A stretch of 64,000 nucleotides of DNA from Novosphingobium guangzhouense (lineage in GTDB: Bacteria; Pseudomonadota; Alphaproteobacteria; Sphingomonadales; Sphingomonadaceae). The stretch lies in NCBI RefSeq assembly GCF_002896965.1, contig NZ_LYMM01000027.1, positions 48,323 to 112,322 of the forward strand, written 5' to 3'. Below, one piece after another: positions 46,156-55,263 of this stretch. The notes under the pieces were generated by a model. It was not told the origin of the DNA, did not search any database, and was given only the letters and a program-made list of their open reading frames with translations. Positions within the stretch are counted from its first letter, which is position 1; every line of letters starts with the position of its first letter. Made by a program: the position numbers and the translations under genes.

Positions 46156-48189
46156 ATGAAGTACGCCATCACTGCGGCGCTCGCCGCGTCGCTGGGCTGC
46201 GCGGGTGCGCCTGCATTCGCGGAAGAAGTGGGGAACAGCACTTTCGGCCTTGGCCAGATCGTGGTCACCGCACCGCGCGCAAAGGACAGCGACATCACCG
46301 CTTCTACCGTCAATGCCGAAGCGATCTATGACTTCTCTCGCGATACGCTGGACGAAGCGGTCAAGCTGATCCCCGGCGTGACATCGGGCCTGTCGGGCAA
46401 TTCGCGCAATGAGCGGCTGATCTATGTGCGCGGCTTCGACCGCTATCAGGTGCCGCTGTCGATCGACGGCATCCGCGTCTACCTGCCTGCAGACGGACGG
46501 CTTGACTACGGCCGCTTCCTCACCCCCGATGTGGCAGAGATCCAGGTAGCGAAGGGCTATGTCTCGGTGCTCAACGGCCCCGGTGCAATGGGCGGCGCGA
46601 TCAACCTCGTCACCCGCAAGCCGCAGAAGGAGTTCGACGCCGAAGCACGCTTCAGCCTGAACTTCGACAACGATGTGGACTATGCGGGCTATACCGGTTT
46701 CGTGTCGCTCGGGACCCGCCAGGAAAAGTGGTACGCACAGGCCAGCTACGCCCGTAATTTCACCGATCACTGGGATTTGTCGAACAAGTTCGATGCCACG
46801 GCCAACGAGGATGGCGGCGAACGCAACTTGTCGCGGTCAGAGGACTGGCGCGTAAATGCCAAGCTAGGCTTCACACCCAACGCCACCGACGAATACGCAA
46901 TCAGCTTCACCCGGCAGGAAGGCGAGAAGCTCGCCCCGATCCACGTCTCCGACGCGACCGGCCTGCGGTACTGGACCTGGCCTTACTGGAACCTGCAGAA
47001 CGTCTACTTCCTCTCGACCACGCAATTGGGAGAGATCGCGACGCTGCGCACCCGCGCCTATTACAACACCTTCAAGAACAGCCTCGACAGCTTCGACAAT
47101 GCCGACCTGAACACGCAGACGCGTGGCAGTTCGTTCAACAGCGCCTATTCCGACCGCGCTTATGGCGGCTCTGCCCAGCTTGACCTAAACCCCAGCGAAG
47201 CGGAACGGCTGAGCGTCTCGTTCCACTATCGCAACGACCGCCACCGCGAAATCCAGCAGAGCTTCCCCGCCGGAACCTGGGAGCCGTGGCAGACCACGAT
47301 CGAGGAAACCTACAGCGCCGCGATCGAGAACGGCTACAAGCTCAGCCCGCAACTGGAGTTGGTGGTGGGCGCCAGCTACGACTGGCGCGACCTGCGCCGA
47401 GCGGAAGACTACACTTCGGGCGCGTTCGTCTACTACGACTTGCGCAACGGCGATGCGTGGAATGCGCAAGGACAGCTGATCTGGACGCCTGACGAAGCGA
47501 CCAGCATGCACCTCTCCGTCTCGTCACGGGCTCGCTTCCCGACCATCTTCGAACGTTTCAGCACCCGCTTCGGCGGCGCGACGTCGAACCCCGACCTCAA
47601 GGCCGAACGCGCCACGCAAATCGAACTGGGCGGGAGCCGGCAGTTCGGCGCGCTGCGCATCGAGGCTTCGGGCTGGTACTCCAAGGTGGACGACGCGATC
47701 GTCTCGTTCCCGTTCATCTATGAAGGGCAGTCCACCGCGCAGAGCCGTAACGTGGGCTCGGGCGACTATTACGGTGCAGACATCTCCGCGACCGCGCAGA
47801 TTGCTGAGACGCTGCGGGTCGGCGCCAATTACGGTTGGGTCCATCGCAAGCTGAATGATCCCACGCTGTCGCAGGTCGCTTCGTTCCACATCACCGGCGT
47901 TCCCGAACACTCCGGATTCGTCTGGGCCGAATGGTCGCCGATCCCGGCACTGCACATCCTGCCCAGCTTCGACATCTCCTCGAAACGCTGGACGGTCAAC
48001 ACCGCCGGAACCCGCTATTACCAGACCGGTGACTATACCTTGGCCAACCTGCGCGTGGATTTCGACGTGACCGACCGAACCACCCTTGGCATCGGTGGAC
48101 GTAACCTGTTGGACGAGAATTACACCACCGTCGATGGCTATCCCGAACAGGGGCGCACGCTTTTTGTCAGCTTGCGCCTGAAGAACTGA
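46156..48189 (+). CDS. TonB-dependent outer membrane receptor
   Basis: A 677-residue outer-membrane gated channel. A signal peptide (AALAASLGCAGAPAFA) is followed by a TonB-box-like start, then the plug domain with IYVRGFDRYQVPLSIDGIRV and NGPGAMGGAINLVTRKP. A 22-strand barrel ends in LFVSLRLKN. GGGGG lies six bases before the ATG. Divergent pairing with a His-rich exported protein and di-heme peroxidase suggests uptake of a metal complex or a compound oxidised in the periplasm. The ligand cannot be read from sequence. Confidence 0.9.
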   Translation: MKYAITAALAASLGCAGAPAFAEEVGNSTFGLGQIVVTAPRAKDSDITASTVNAEAIYDFSRDTLDEAVKLIPGVTSGLSGNSRNERLIYVRGFDRYQVPLSIDGIRVYLPADGRLDYGRFLTPDVAEIQVAKGYVSVLNGPGAMGGAINLVTRKPQKEFDAEARFSLNFDNDVDYAGYTGFVSLGTRQEKWYAQASYARNFTDHWDLSNKFDATANEDGGERNLSRSEDWRVNAKLGFTPNATDEYAISFTRQEGEKLAPIHVSDATGLRYWTWPYWNLQNVYFLSTTQLGEIATLRTRAYYNTFKNSLDSFDNADLNTQTRGSSFNSAYSDRAYGGSAQLDLNPSEAERLSVSFHYRNDRHREIQQSFPAGTWEPWQTTIEETYSAAIENGYKLSPQLELVVGASYDWRDLRRAEDYTSGAFVYYDLRNGDAWNAQGQLIWTPDEATSMHLSVSSRARFPTIFERFSTRFGGATSNPDLKAERATQIELGGSRQFGALRIEASGWYSKVDDAIVSFPFIYEGQSTAQSRNVGSGDYYGADISATAQIAETLRVGANYGWVHRKLNDPTLSQVASFHITGVPEHSGFVWAEWSPIPALHILPSFDISSKRWTVNTAGTRYYQTGDYTLANLRVDFDVTDRTTLGIGGRNLLDENYTTVDGYPEQGRTLFVSLRLKN

Positions 48190-48191
48190 GC

Positions 48192-48788
48192 CTAGAAAAT
48201 CCCCATCATCTTCATGCTGGCAACGGCATTGCTGGTGACGATGCAATGGTCGTCGAGCCGTATTTCCAGCGGCTCGCAGACCTGCCTGAACCTGGTGGTG
48301 GCGGTAATGTCGTCACTGCTGGGCAGTGCAGCGCCCGATGGATGATTGTGCGCAAGAACGATGCGCCGGGCGTCCAGATCGAAAGCCCGCCGGATGGTCC
48401 GGCGCAACGGGATCAGGCATTCGGCCCGTTTGCCGCCTGCATAGAAATCCTCCGCGATGTAGACGCGTTCGCCGTTTAGGTAGACCACCAGAACGCATTC
48501 CTCACGCCGACGGCCCAGCCGGTCAACGAGATAGCGACGAAATTCAGTAGCGCCGGTATCCAGCGGCAGCCCCAGCATGGCCTCTCGCGACGCCGCCTCT
48601 GCAAGCCGGCGCGCGGCGATGATCATGTCCACCAGACTCGCATAACGCACGCCGCTCTCGCCCAAAGCGAGCAGCAAGGCTTCGCGCGAAGCGGAATAGA
48701 TCGTGCGCAAAGACCCGAAATGGTCGATCAGGCGCCGAGCGATATTTTCGCCGGCATCTCCTGCGTAGGGGGCGAGTAGATCCGCCAG
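48192..48788 (-). CDS. radC: RadC/JAB-domain protein with an unresolved start
   Basis: The C-terminal MPN/JAB domain is clear: RLGRRREECVLVVYLNGE and VLAHNHPSGAALPSSDD with the zinc His pair. A helix-hairpin-helix-like part precedes it (LADLLAPYAGDAGENIARRLIDHFGSL). That part begins inside the 3' end of the upstream membrane-protein gene, where this frame has no ATG, GTG or TTG; the earliest fitting codon is CTG at 48788. Using TTG at 48710 would lose half the HhH part, and ATG at 48971 would add 60 unlikely residues. It ends two bases from the TonB gene. Confidence 0.75.
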   Translation of the reverse strand: MADLLAPYAGDAGENIARRLIDHFGSLRTIYSASREALLLALGESGVRYASLVDMIIAARRLAEAASREAMLGLPLDTGATEFRRYLVDRLGRRREECVLVVYLNGERVYIAEDFYAGGKRAECLIPLRRTIRRAFDLDARRIVLAHNHPSGAALPSSDDITATTRFRQVCEPLEIRLDDHCIVTSNAVASMKMMGIF

Positions 48789-49258
48789 GACGGATAACTG
48801 CCCAGCCTCTTGCGCCGCGACATGTGAAACACCACGCCTAGCAACAGCGCCACCAATTGGATGTACGACGGCGTTATCGCCATGACATCGTAAGCGAACG
48901 TGTTGATTTCCGTCAGCGCCAGCCGGTAAAAATGGCCGGACATCGCTATGATCTGCGCGCCGGCTATCCATAGCGGATAGACGCGATTGGCTTTGAGCGC
49001 GATGACGAAAAAGCATCCCATGGCCAGAGCATCGATACAAAGATGCCCAAGGTTCGCGCGATGCCAGAGGACCGCCCCGCCGACGGCAAGGTGATACAAT
49101 CGATCGACCGGCCCCATCGCAAAGAGCAGCCCGGCAAGAATGCACTCGGGCGCAGGTAACCTGCGGACGAGGCAAAACAGGAAAAGCAGAGCGAAGCAGG
49201 CAAGCTGGATCTTATCCTTGTAGAACCACACCATCTCCATCCAGGAATGCTCAGGCAT
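48728..49258 (-). CDS. Polytopic membrane protein of unknown function
   Basis: A 176-residue protein with about five or six membrane segments and a basic C-terminus (SRRKRLGSYPSWR). It begins MPEHSWMEMVWFYKD. Its last 20 codons overlap the RadC-like frame in another phase. No family motif is recognised. Hydrophobic pattern and codon use support a real gene. Confidence 0.6.
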   Translation of the reverse strand: MPEHSWMEMVWFYKDKIQLACFALLFLFCLVRRLPAPECILAGLLFAMGPVDRLYHLAVGGAVLWHRANLGHLCIDALAMGCFFVIALKANRVYPLWIAGAQIIAMSGHFYRLALTEINTFAYDVMAITPSYIQLVALLLGVVFHMSRRKRLGSYPSWRIYSPPTQEMPAKISLGA

Positions 49259-49294
49259 TGCACCCTCGCAGTCCCGGATGGGCGAAGCGAAGCC

Positions 49295-49633
49295 TCAGGC
49301 GCTGCGCAGCAGCGGCTCTGCCACAGAAAGGCCGGTTTCGGTAGGGCAGCTGCCCTCGTCGTCGGTAATAGCCTTCACATCGCGACCGATGCCGCGCAGT
49401 TCCTGATGAACGCGGATCATGTCGTTCTGGCTTTCGATCAGCGTGCGCTGCGCCTTGGCGAGACGCATCAGCGCGGTCTGCCCGGTGAACGTCTCCACCC
49501 CATCGGCCTGACGAGCCAGCAGCATCGATTCCATGAGGCGCGCCGATGCAAGCAGCGCGGAATCGAGCGAGAGTTCGGCTTCCGGAAGCTGGCGAGCGAT
49601 CCGGGCGGTGGCAGCGGCAATGGTCATAGACAT
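49295..49633 (-). CDS. Small helical protein of unknown function
   Basis: A 112-residue soluble protein, probably all-helical: ALLASARLMESMLLARQADG then MRLAKAQRTLIESQNDMIRVHQEL. No signal or membrane segment is visible. It lies between the membrane-protein gene and the LuxR-type gene on the same strand. I do not recognise a family. Confidence 0.6.
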   Translation of the reverse strand: MSMTIAAATARIARQLPEAELSLDSALLASARLMESMLLARQADGVETFTGQTALMRLAKAQRTLIESQNDMIRVHQELRGIGRDVKAITDDEGSCPTETGLSVAEPLLRSA

Positions 49634-49717
49634 GGCAATATTCCCCCTGACGCCTGACCTGCTCGACGGTGGCGCCGTAAAAACTGGTTACGGGAGGTGG
49701 AAACAAAGCCATGACGA

Positions 49718-50275
49718 TCAGATCAGATCGGTCAGCGCGCGAACGACACCAAGACCAACCATCGCAACCAGCATCATGCCCCCGGCGATAGCGACCATTG
49801 CGGCTGTCCGGCTTAGCCCGGCATTTGCTCCATCGAGCACCTCCGGAACGATCCGATCGTAAGCTTCGCGCTGCCAGGGTGCCGTGACCGTGTATGTCAT
49901 GACATCCGAGAGAGCGAGGCCGCCGGCCGTTTCGTCCTGCGCTCTGACTGGTCCATCGGATGCCACTTCCGGAACCTGAGGAATCTTATCTGGTACTTGC
50001 TTACAGGCTGCTTCCTGATCCTGGAGATACTGCCGGTAGGCCCGCGCAAGCTCAGCACGCGGCGGCGAGCCGGCGCGAATGCGCACACCTTCGATCCGCT
50101 GATTGACGGCACTCTCGGAAATACCCAGTTCCCAGGCAATTTCCTTGCTGGTCCTGTTCTCCGAAACGAAGCGCAGCACTTCATGCTGTTTCGATGTCAG
50201 GCCCAGAAAGACGTGCTGGAGCTCTTTGCCCCTGGCACGAACACCTCCCTGCCCCGGAAGATTACTGTTCGTCAT
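49718..50275 (-). CDS. LuxR-type HTH protein with a C-terminal membrane anchor
   Basis: A 185-residue protein. The N-terminal HTH (about 25-75) reads GLTSKQHEVLRFVSENRTSKEIAWELGISESAVNQRIEGVR, a GerE/LuxR-like output domain. A linker follows, then a single membrane helix near the C-terminus (AAMVAIAGGMMLVAMVGLGVV). Placing the DNA-binding domain first and the anchor last is unusual for LuxR proteins and suggests a membrane-bound regulator. The ATG at 50275 has GGCGGG just upstream. The leader from 50276 to about 50400 is AT-rich. Confidence 0.7.
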   Translation of the reverse strand: MTNSNLPGQGGVRARGKELQHVFLGLTSKQHEVLRFVSENRTSKEIAWELGISESAVNQRIEGVRIRAGSPPRAELARAYRQYLQDQEAACKQVPDKIPQVPEVASDGPVRAQDETAGGLALSDVMTYTVTAPWQREAYDRIVPEVLDGANAGLSRTAAMVAIAGGMMLVAMVGLGVVRALTDLI

Positions 50276-50403
50276 AAACCCGCCGCGACCCGGCCAACCC
50301 CTGCCCGACAACTAAGCAACAATGTTACATAGCAGCAAACATAAACATACTTATCGAATTGTTAATCAAAAATTTATGTTCCCCAACGTGCAGACACAAA
50401 AAT

Positions 50404-50438
50404 GGCCTGGCGGTCTTTTCGGACTGCCAGGCCTTTTT
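50404..50438. terminator. Bidirectional terminator after lepA
   Basis: A 12-bp stem (GGCCTGGCGGTC with GACTGCCAGGCC, one G-T pair) with loop TTTTCG is followed by TTTTT on the plus strand and by ATTTTTGTG on the minus strand. It lies 24 bases past the lepA stop. Confidence 0.85.
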
Positions 50439-50461
50439 GCGCCAGCTGCGGGCTGGAATTC

Positions 50462-52264
50462 TTACTCCTCGCCCATGCGCAGGGCGGCGATGAAGGCTTC
50501 CTGCGGAATCTGGACATTGCCATATTCGCGCATACGCTTCTTGCCTTCCTTCTGCTTTTCCAGAAGCTTCTTCTTGCGGGTGATGTCGCCGCCGTAGCAT
50601 TTGGCGGTAACATCCTTGCGCATGGCCGAAATCGTCTCGCGTGCGATCACCTTGGCGCCGATCGCCGCCTGAATCGGGATCTTGAACATGTGCCGCGGGA
50701 TCAGATCCTTCAGACGCTCCACCAGTGCACGGCCGCGCGGTTCGGCCTGGCTGCGGTGGACCACCATCGACAACGCATCGACCGGCTCGTTATTGACGAG
50801 GATGTTCATCATCACGAGGTCGCCCTCCTGAAGCCCGATCTGCTCATAGTCGAAGCTGGCATAGCCGCGGCTGATCGACTTCAGGCGGTCGTAGAAGTCG
50901 AACACCACTTCGTTGAGCGGCAGTTCATAGGTAACCTGCGCGCGGCCGCCGACGTAGGTAAGGTCCTTCTGGATACCGCGACGGTCCTGACAGAGCTTCA
51001 GGATCGAGCCGAGGTATTCGTCCGGCGTGTAGATCACCGCCTTGATCCACGGCTCTTCCATGAAGTCGATCTTCACCGGATCGGGCATGTCTGCCGGGTT
51101 GTGCAGCTCTTTCACCGTGCCGTCGGTCATCGTCAGGCGATAGACCACCGACGGTGCCGTAGTGATCAGATCAAGATCATATTCGCGACTCAGACGCTCC
51201 TGGATGATCTCCAGATGCAGCAGGCCCAGGAAGCCGCAGCGGAAGCCGAAGCCCAGCGCCGCGCTTGATTCCATTTCGAAGCTGAAAGAGGCGTCGTTGA
51301 GGCGCAGCTTACCAATCGATTCGCGCAGCTTTTCGAAGTCGTTGGCATCGACCGGGAAGAGGCCGCAGAACACCACCGGCTGCACTTCCTTGTAGCCCGG
51401 CAGCGCTTCGGTCGCGCCCTGCTTTACGGTGGTGATCGTGTCACCGACCTTGGCCTGCTCCACTTCCTTGATCTGCGCCGTGATGAAGCCGATTTCGCCC
51501 GGCCCGAGTTCGGGCAGGTCGATGCGCTTGGGGGTAAAGCAGCCGACGCGATCCACCAGGTGGTCGGTGCCGCCCTGCATGAACTTGACGTTGAGGCCCT
51601 TCTTGATGACGCCGTCGATGACGCGCACCAGAATGACGACGCCAAGGTAGGGGTCGTACCACGAATCGACCAGCATGGCCTTGAGCGGCTTGTCGCGCTC
51701 ACCCTTCGGCGGCGGGATCTTCTTCACGACGGCTTCGAGCACTTCGGCGATACCGATGCCCGACTTGGCGCTGGCCATGACGGCTTCGGAGGCGTCGATG
51801 CCGATCACTTCCTCGATCTCGTTGCGTACCTTTTCCGGTTCGGCGGCGGGAAGGTCGATCTTGTTGATGACGGGCACGATCTCGTGGTCATGCTCGATCG
51901 ACTGATAGACGTTCGCCAGCGTCTGCGCTTCCACGCCCTGCGCGGCGTCCACTACCAGCAACGCGCCTTCGCAGGCGGCAAGGCTGCGACTGACTTCGTA
52001 GGCGAAGTCGACGTGGCCCGGCGTATCCATGAGGTTCAGCTCATAAGTCAGCCCATCCGACGCGGTATAATTCAGGCGCACGGTCTGCGCCTTGATGGTG
52101 ATACCGCGTTCCTTCTCGATATCCATGTTGTCGAGCACCTGCGCGCTCATCTCGCGCTCGGTCAGGCCGCCGGTGGTCTGGATCAGACGGTCGGCGAGCG
52201 TCGACTTGCCATGGTCGATATGGGCAATGATGCTAAAGTTACGGATCTGCGAGAGTTCGGTCAT
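50462..52264 (-). CDS. lepA: Elongation factor 4 (LepA)
   Basis: Ribosomal back-translocating GTPase of 600 residues. The G domain has [23 protein letters not shown] and NKIDLPAA. Domains II, III and V resemble EF-G, and the LepA-specific C-terminal domain ends in [29 protein letters not shown], the family's hallmark. A strong terminator follows. Confidence 0.97.
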   Translation of the reverse strand: MTELSQIRNFSIIAHIDHGKSTLADRLIQTTGGLTEREMSAQVLDNMDIEKERGITIKAQTVRLNYTASDGLTYELNLMDTPGHVDFAYEVSRSLAACEGALLVVDAAQGVEAQTLANVYQSIEHDHEIVPVINKIDLPAAEPEKVRNEIEEVIGIDASEAVMASAKSGIGIAEVLEAVVKKIPPPKGERDKPLKAMLVDSWYDPYLGVVILVRVIDGVIKKGLNVKFMQGGTDHLVDRVGCFTPKRIDLPELGPGEIGFITAQIKEVEQAKVGDTITTVKQGATEALPGYKEVQPVVFCGLFPVDANDFEKLRESIGKLRLNDASFSFEMESSAALGFGFRCGFLGLLHLEIIQERLSREYDLDLITTAPSVVYRLTMTDGTVKELHNPADMPDPVKIDFMEEPWIKAVIYTPDEYLGSILKLCQDRRGIQKDLTYVGGRAQVTYELPLNEVVFDFYDRLKSISRGYASFDYEQIGLQEGDLVMMNILVNNEPVDALSMVVHRSQAEPRGRALVERLKDLIPRHMFKIPIQAAIGAKVIARETISAMRKDVTAKCYGGDITRKKKLLEKQKEGKKRMREYGNVQIPQEAFIAALRMGEE

Positions 52265-52353
52265 GGAAGCGCCGTTAGAGCATTTTACGGTCCTGTGAAA
52301 TCACCTGACGCGCGCTCGAATACGAAAAATCTTACCTGCCATCTTTCAGGCCG

Positions 52354-55089
52354 TCATGCAGTCCTGCGCAGGGGTGGCACATCGGGTGTCTCACGCCGCG
52401 TCCGGACCGGCGCGAACAATACCGCACCATTACCGTCGAGGTCCAGCGGCTGCGCGAATTCCAGCCCCATCCGGTCCTCCTTGCACCACCGCGAAGTGGC
52501 CATGACGACATAACCTTCCGACAAGTGTACGCCGAAAGTCGTCCCCACCGGCACGTTCCATAGGCCCTCGATCATCGCGCCGCGCTGCGAGATGTTGCGC
52601 ACCGTCCCTTCGTAGCTGTGCGTGCCATGCTCCAGAACGACCTTGCGCAGCATCGTCTGACGCGCCGGACGTGCAGAGCGCGGCCCCTTGGCCGCGGCGA
52701 TCAGCCCTTCTGCCAGCTTGCCCAGAACCCCCTGCGCATTCAGCGGCCGTTCGTAGATATAGCCCTGCACGTGGCTGCACCCCAGCATTCGCACCAGATC
52801 CAGTTCGTCCAGCGTCTCGACGCCCTCCGCCGTCGTCTCCATGCCGAGCGCTTCGGCAAGATTGACGATCGAGGATATGATCGCGCCGTTGCGGCTGCCC
52901 TGAATTGTCGCACCGCGCACGAAGCTCTGGTCGATCTTGATCTTGTCGAACGGCGCCTTCTTCAGATAGCCGAGTGAGGAATAGCCGGTCCCGAAATCGT
53001 CCAGCGCCAATCGAACGCCCAGATTCTTGAGCGCCGAGAACATCGTCTCGGTGGTCTTGTCATCGCCGAGGAATACGCTTTCGGTGATTTCCAGCTCCAG
53101 CCTTCCCGGCGTCACCCCGGCAGCCGCTATGGCGCTGGTGACGATGGCCGGAAGTGCCGGATTGGCGAATTGCAGCGGCGACACGTTCACCGCCACGCGC
53201 ACTTCTTCAGGCCATTTCGCAAGGTCTGCGCAGGCAGTGCGCAAAGCCCATTCGCCGATCTGGGCGACCAGGCCGGTTTCCTCTGCCACCGGCACGAACT
53301 TGGCAGGTGAGATGTAGCCGTGGACCGGGTGGTTCCAGCGCAGCAGCGCCTCGAACCCGGTGATCTTCTCGCTCGTGGTGCGCACTTGCGGCTGATAGTG
53401 CAGTTCGAGTGCGCCATTGGCGATCGCATCGCGCAAGTCCTGCTCCAGCTGCTGCCGCTCCTTGGCGTCGGAATGCAGATCCTCGTCGTAGAAATGATGC
53501 CGTCCGCGCCCCCCGCCCTTCGCCGCGTAAAGCGCAAGGTCGGCATTGCGGATCAGCGCGTCGGCTGTCATCCCGTCGTCCGGGCACAGCGCGATGCCCA
53601 CGGAAGCGCCGATCGTGACCCGCGCCTCGTCGATGGTGTAGGGCTGCGACAGATTTTCGATGATGCGCCGCGCCAGATGGGCAAGACCTTCACGGTTTTG
53701 CGCGCCGTGCAGGATGACCTGAAACTCGTCTCCGCCAAGCCGCCCGACCCGGCCACGATCACCGACCGTGCCGCTCAGCCGCTCAGCCACCTGCTTGAGC
53801 AGCGCGTCCCCGGCCGGGTGGCCCATCGTGTCGTTGACCTGCTTGAACCGATCGAGATCAAGCAGGAATACCGCGCAGGCCCGCGTTTCGATACGCGGGC
53901 TGGTGAGGATTTTCTCAAGCCATTCCGACATCTGGAAGCGGTTGGCCAGCTTGGTCAGCGAATCGAAGCGCGCCAACTGCGTCACATGCGCCTGCGAACG
54001 GCGCTTTTCGGTCAGGTCCGTGCCCGACCCGCGAAAGCCCATGAAGTTGTTGAACTGATCGAGTACCGGTCGGCCGGAGATTGACCACCAGCGCTCATCC
54101 TTCTCCCCCGTCGCGGCCCGCACACCAAGATCCTGGAATGAGGACCGCGTGTTCAGGTGGAACACCAGCGTGCGCTCCCCCTCATGCCCGCCCGCTTCAA
54201 GCAGGAACATGCCGGTGAATGGCTTGCCCTCGATGTCGGATGGACTGCCTCCCAGCAGCGCCGCGATGCTCTTGGTGACGTAAGTGATCCGACCCTGTCG
54301 GTCAGTCTCCCAAAACCAGCCCTGCCCGGTCTGTTCGTATTCGTGAAGCAGCTGTTCTGCGCGGCGCTGTTCACGCTCGCGCTCGGCGTTCTGCAGTGAC
54401 TGCGACGCGGCGTTGGCGGCCTGACGAACCGCCATCAGCAGGCCGATAATTCCGCCGATGGCCAGCAGAGTGAAGGATGCCAGCGAAGCCTCGTCAAGCG
54501 AGGCGCCGCCCCAAAGGCCGATCGTCGCCCCGATTATCGAAGTCAGACGATTCGCAAGCAGCGCGGTCGCCATCAACACGACGATCACGAAAACGTTAAC
54601 GGTGATGCTCCAGCCGAGTTCGGGATGCAGGTTCGTCCACCGCGCAGCACCAAAACCGAACAGCGCCATCGGCAGGAAGATAGCGATGACCATCAGGGGA
54701 TAGCGTCGCCAGCCGTCATGGACAACGCGGCGTTCCAGCCTCGCATGGATCGATGCGGGCAGGCACAGCGCCGCCCCCAACCCCATGCACAAGGCCGACA
54801 GCGCGCCTGGTATCGTGCCTGACAGGATGCTCATGAGCACCGCGCCGACCAACAGTACAGGTGCCATCAACGCCCAGCGGCGGCACGTGAAATAATGAAG
54901 ATAATCGCTGGCATCCGCCTGTGCCCGCCACCGCGCGAAGCCGGCGAACGAAGGGGCAGCTTCAGCAGCACCATCAACCTCCGCGCCCTGCGCCTCCTCC
55001 TGCGATGCAGGCACAAGCCTGCGCCCGGCACCCGAGAGCGCCGCCTGTCGTTCACCACGCAGACCCAGTTTCACCATGCCTGCCACCAT
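52354..55089 (-). CDS. Membrane GGDEF-EAL protein with PAS and PilZ domains
   Basis: A 911-residue cyclic-di-GMP enzyme. N-terminal membrane helices (about 65-230) are followed by a short coiled stretch, a PAS domain (about 250-370) and a GGDEF domain with RLGGDEFQVIL (about 385-545). An EAL domain with FEALLRWNHP, ITESVFLGDD and LDDFGTGYSSLGYL follows (about 555-800). A C-terminal PilZ-like domain has RKVVLEHG..YEGTVRNISQRGAMIEG. All three c-di-GMP modules keep key residues, so it could make, degrade and bind the messenger. Starts at 55089 and 55077 are both possible. Confidence 0.88.
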   Translation of the reverse strand: MVAGMVKLGLRGERQAALSGAGRRLVPASQEEAQGAEVDGAAEAAPSFAGFARWRAQADASDYLHYFTCRRWALMAPVLLVGAVLMSILSGTIPGALSALCMGLGAALCLPASIHARLERRVVHDGWRRYPLMVIAIFLPMALFGFGAARWTNLHPELGWSITVNVFVIVVLMATALLANRLTSIIGATIGLWGGASLDEASLASFTLLAIGGIIGLLMAVRQAANAASQSLQNAEREREQRRAEQLLHEYEQTGQGWFWETDRQGRITYVTKSIAALLGGSPSDIEGKPFTGMFLLEAGGHEGERTLVFHLNTRSSFQDLGVRAATGEKDERWWSISGRPVLDQFNNFMGFRGSGTDLTEKRRSQAHVTQLARFDSLTKLANRFQMSEWLEKILTSPRIETRACAVFLLDLDRFKQVNDTMGHPAGDALLKQVAERLSGTVGDRGRVGRLGGDEFQVILHGAQNREGLAHLARRIIENLSQPYTIDEARVTIGASVGIALCPDDGMTADALIRNADLALYAAKGGGRGRHHFYDEDLHSDAKERQQLEQDLRDAIANGALELHYQPQVRTTSEKITGFEALLRWNHPVHGYISPAKFVPVAEETGLVAQIGEWALRTACADLAKWPEEVRVAVNVSPLQFANPALPAIVTSAIAAAGVTPGRLELEITESVFLGDDKTTETMFSALKNLGVRLALDDFGTGYSSLGYLKKAPFDKIKIDQSFVRGATIQGSRNGAIISSIVNLAEALGMETTAEGVETLDELDLVRMLGCSHVQGYIYERPLNAQGVLGKLAEGLIAAAKGPRSARPARQTMLRKVVLEHGTHSYEGTVRNISQRGAMIEGLWNVPVGTTFGVHLSEGYVVMATSRWCKEDRMGLEFAQPLDLDGNGAVLFAPVRTRRETPDVPPLRRTA

Positions 55090-55263
55090 GGCCCTGCCGC
55101 CATTGCGAAACCGTTAAGCCCGAATGCGTGCGAAGAGCTTCAACCGCCTATTTCGGCAACGATCCTGCCGCCGGTGCATTTCACTTGATACCGCTTCGCC
55201 ACCGTGCTTGCATCCATGCAACCGGCCGCGCGCGAAGTCGGCCGGAAGACGGGAGACATAGCC

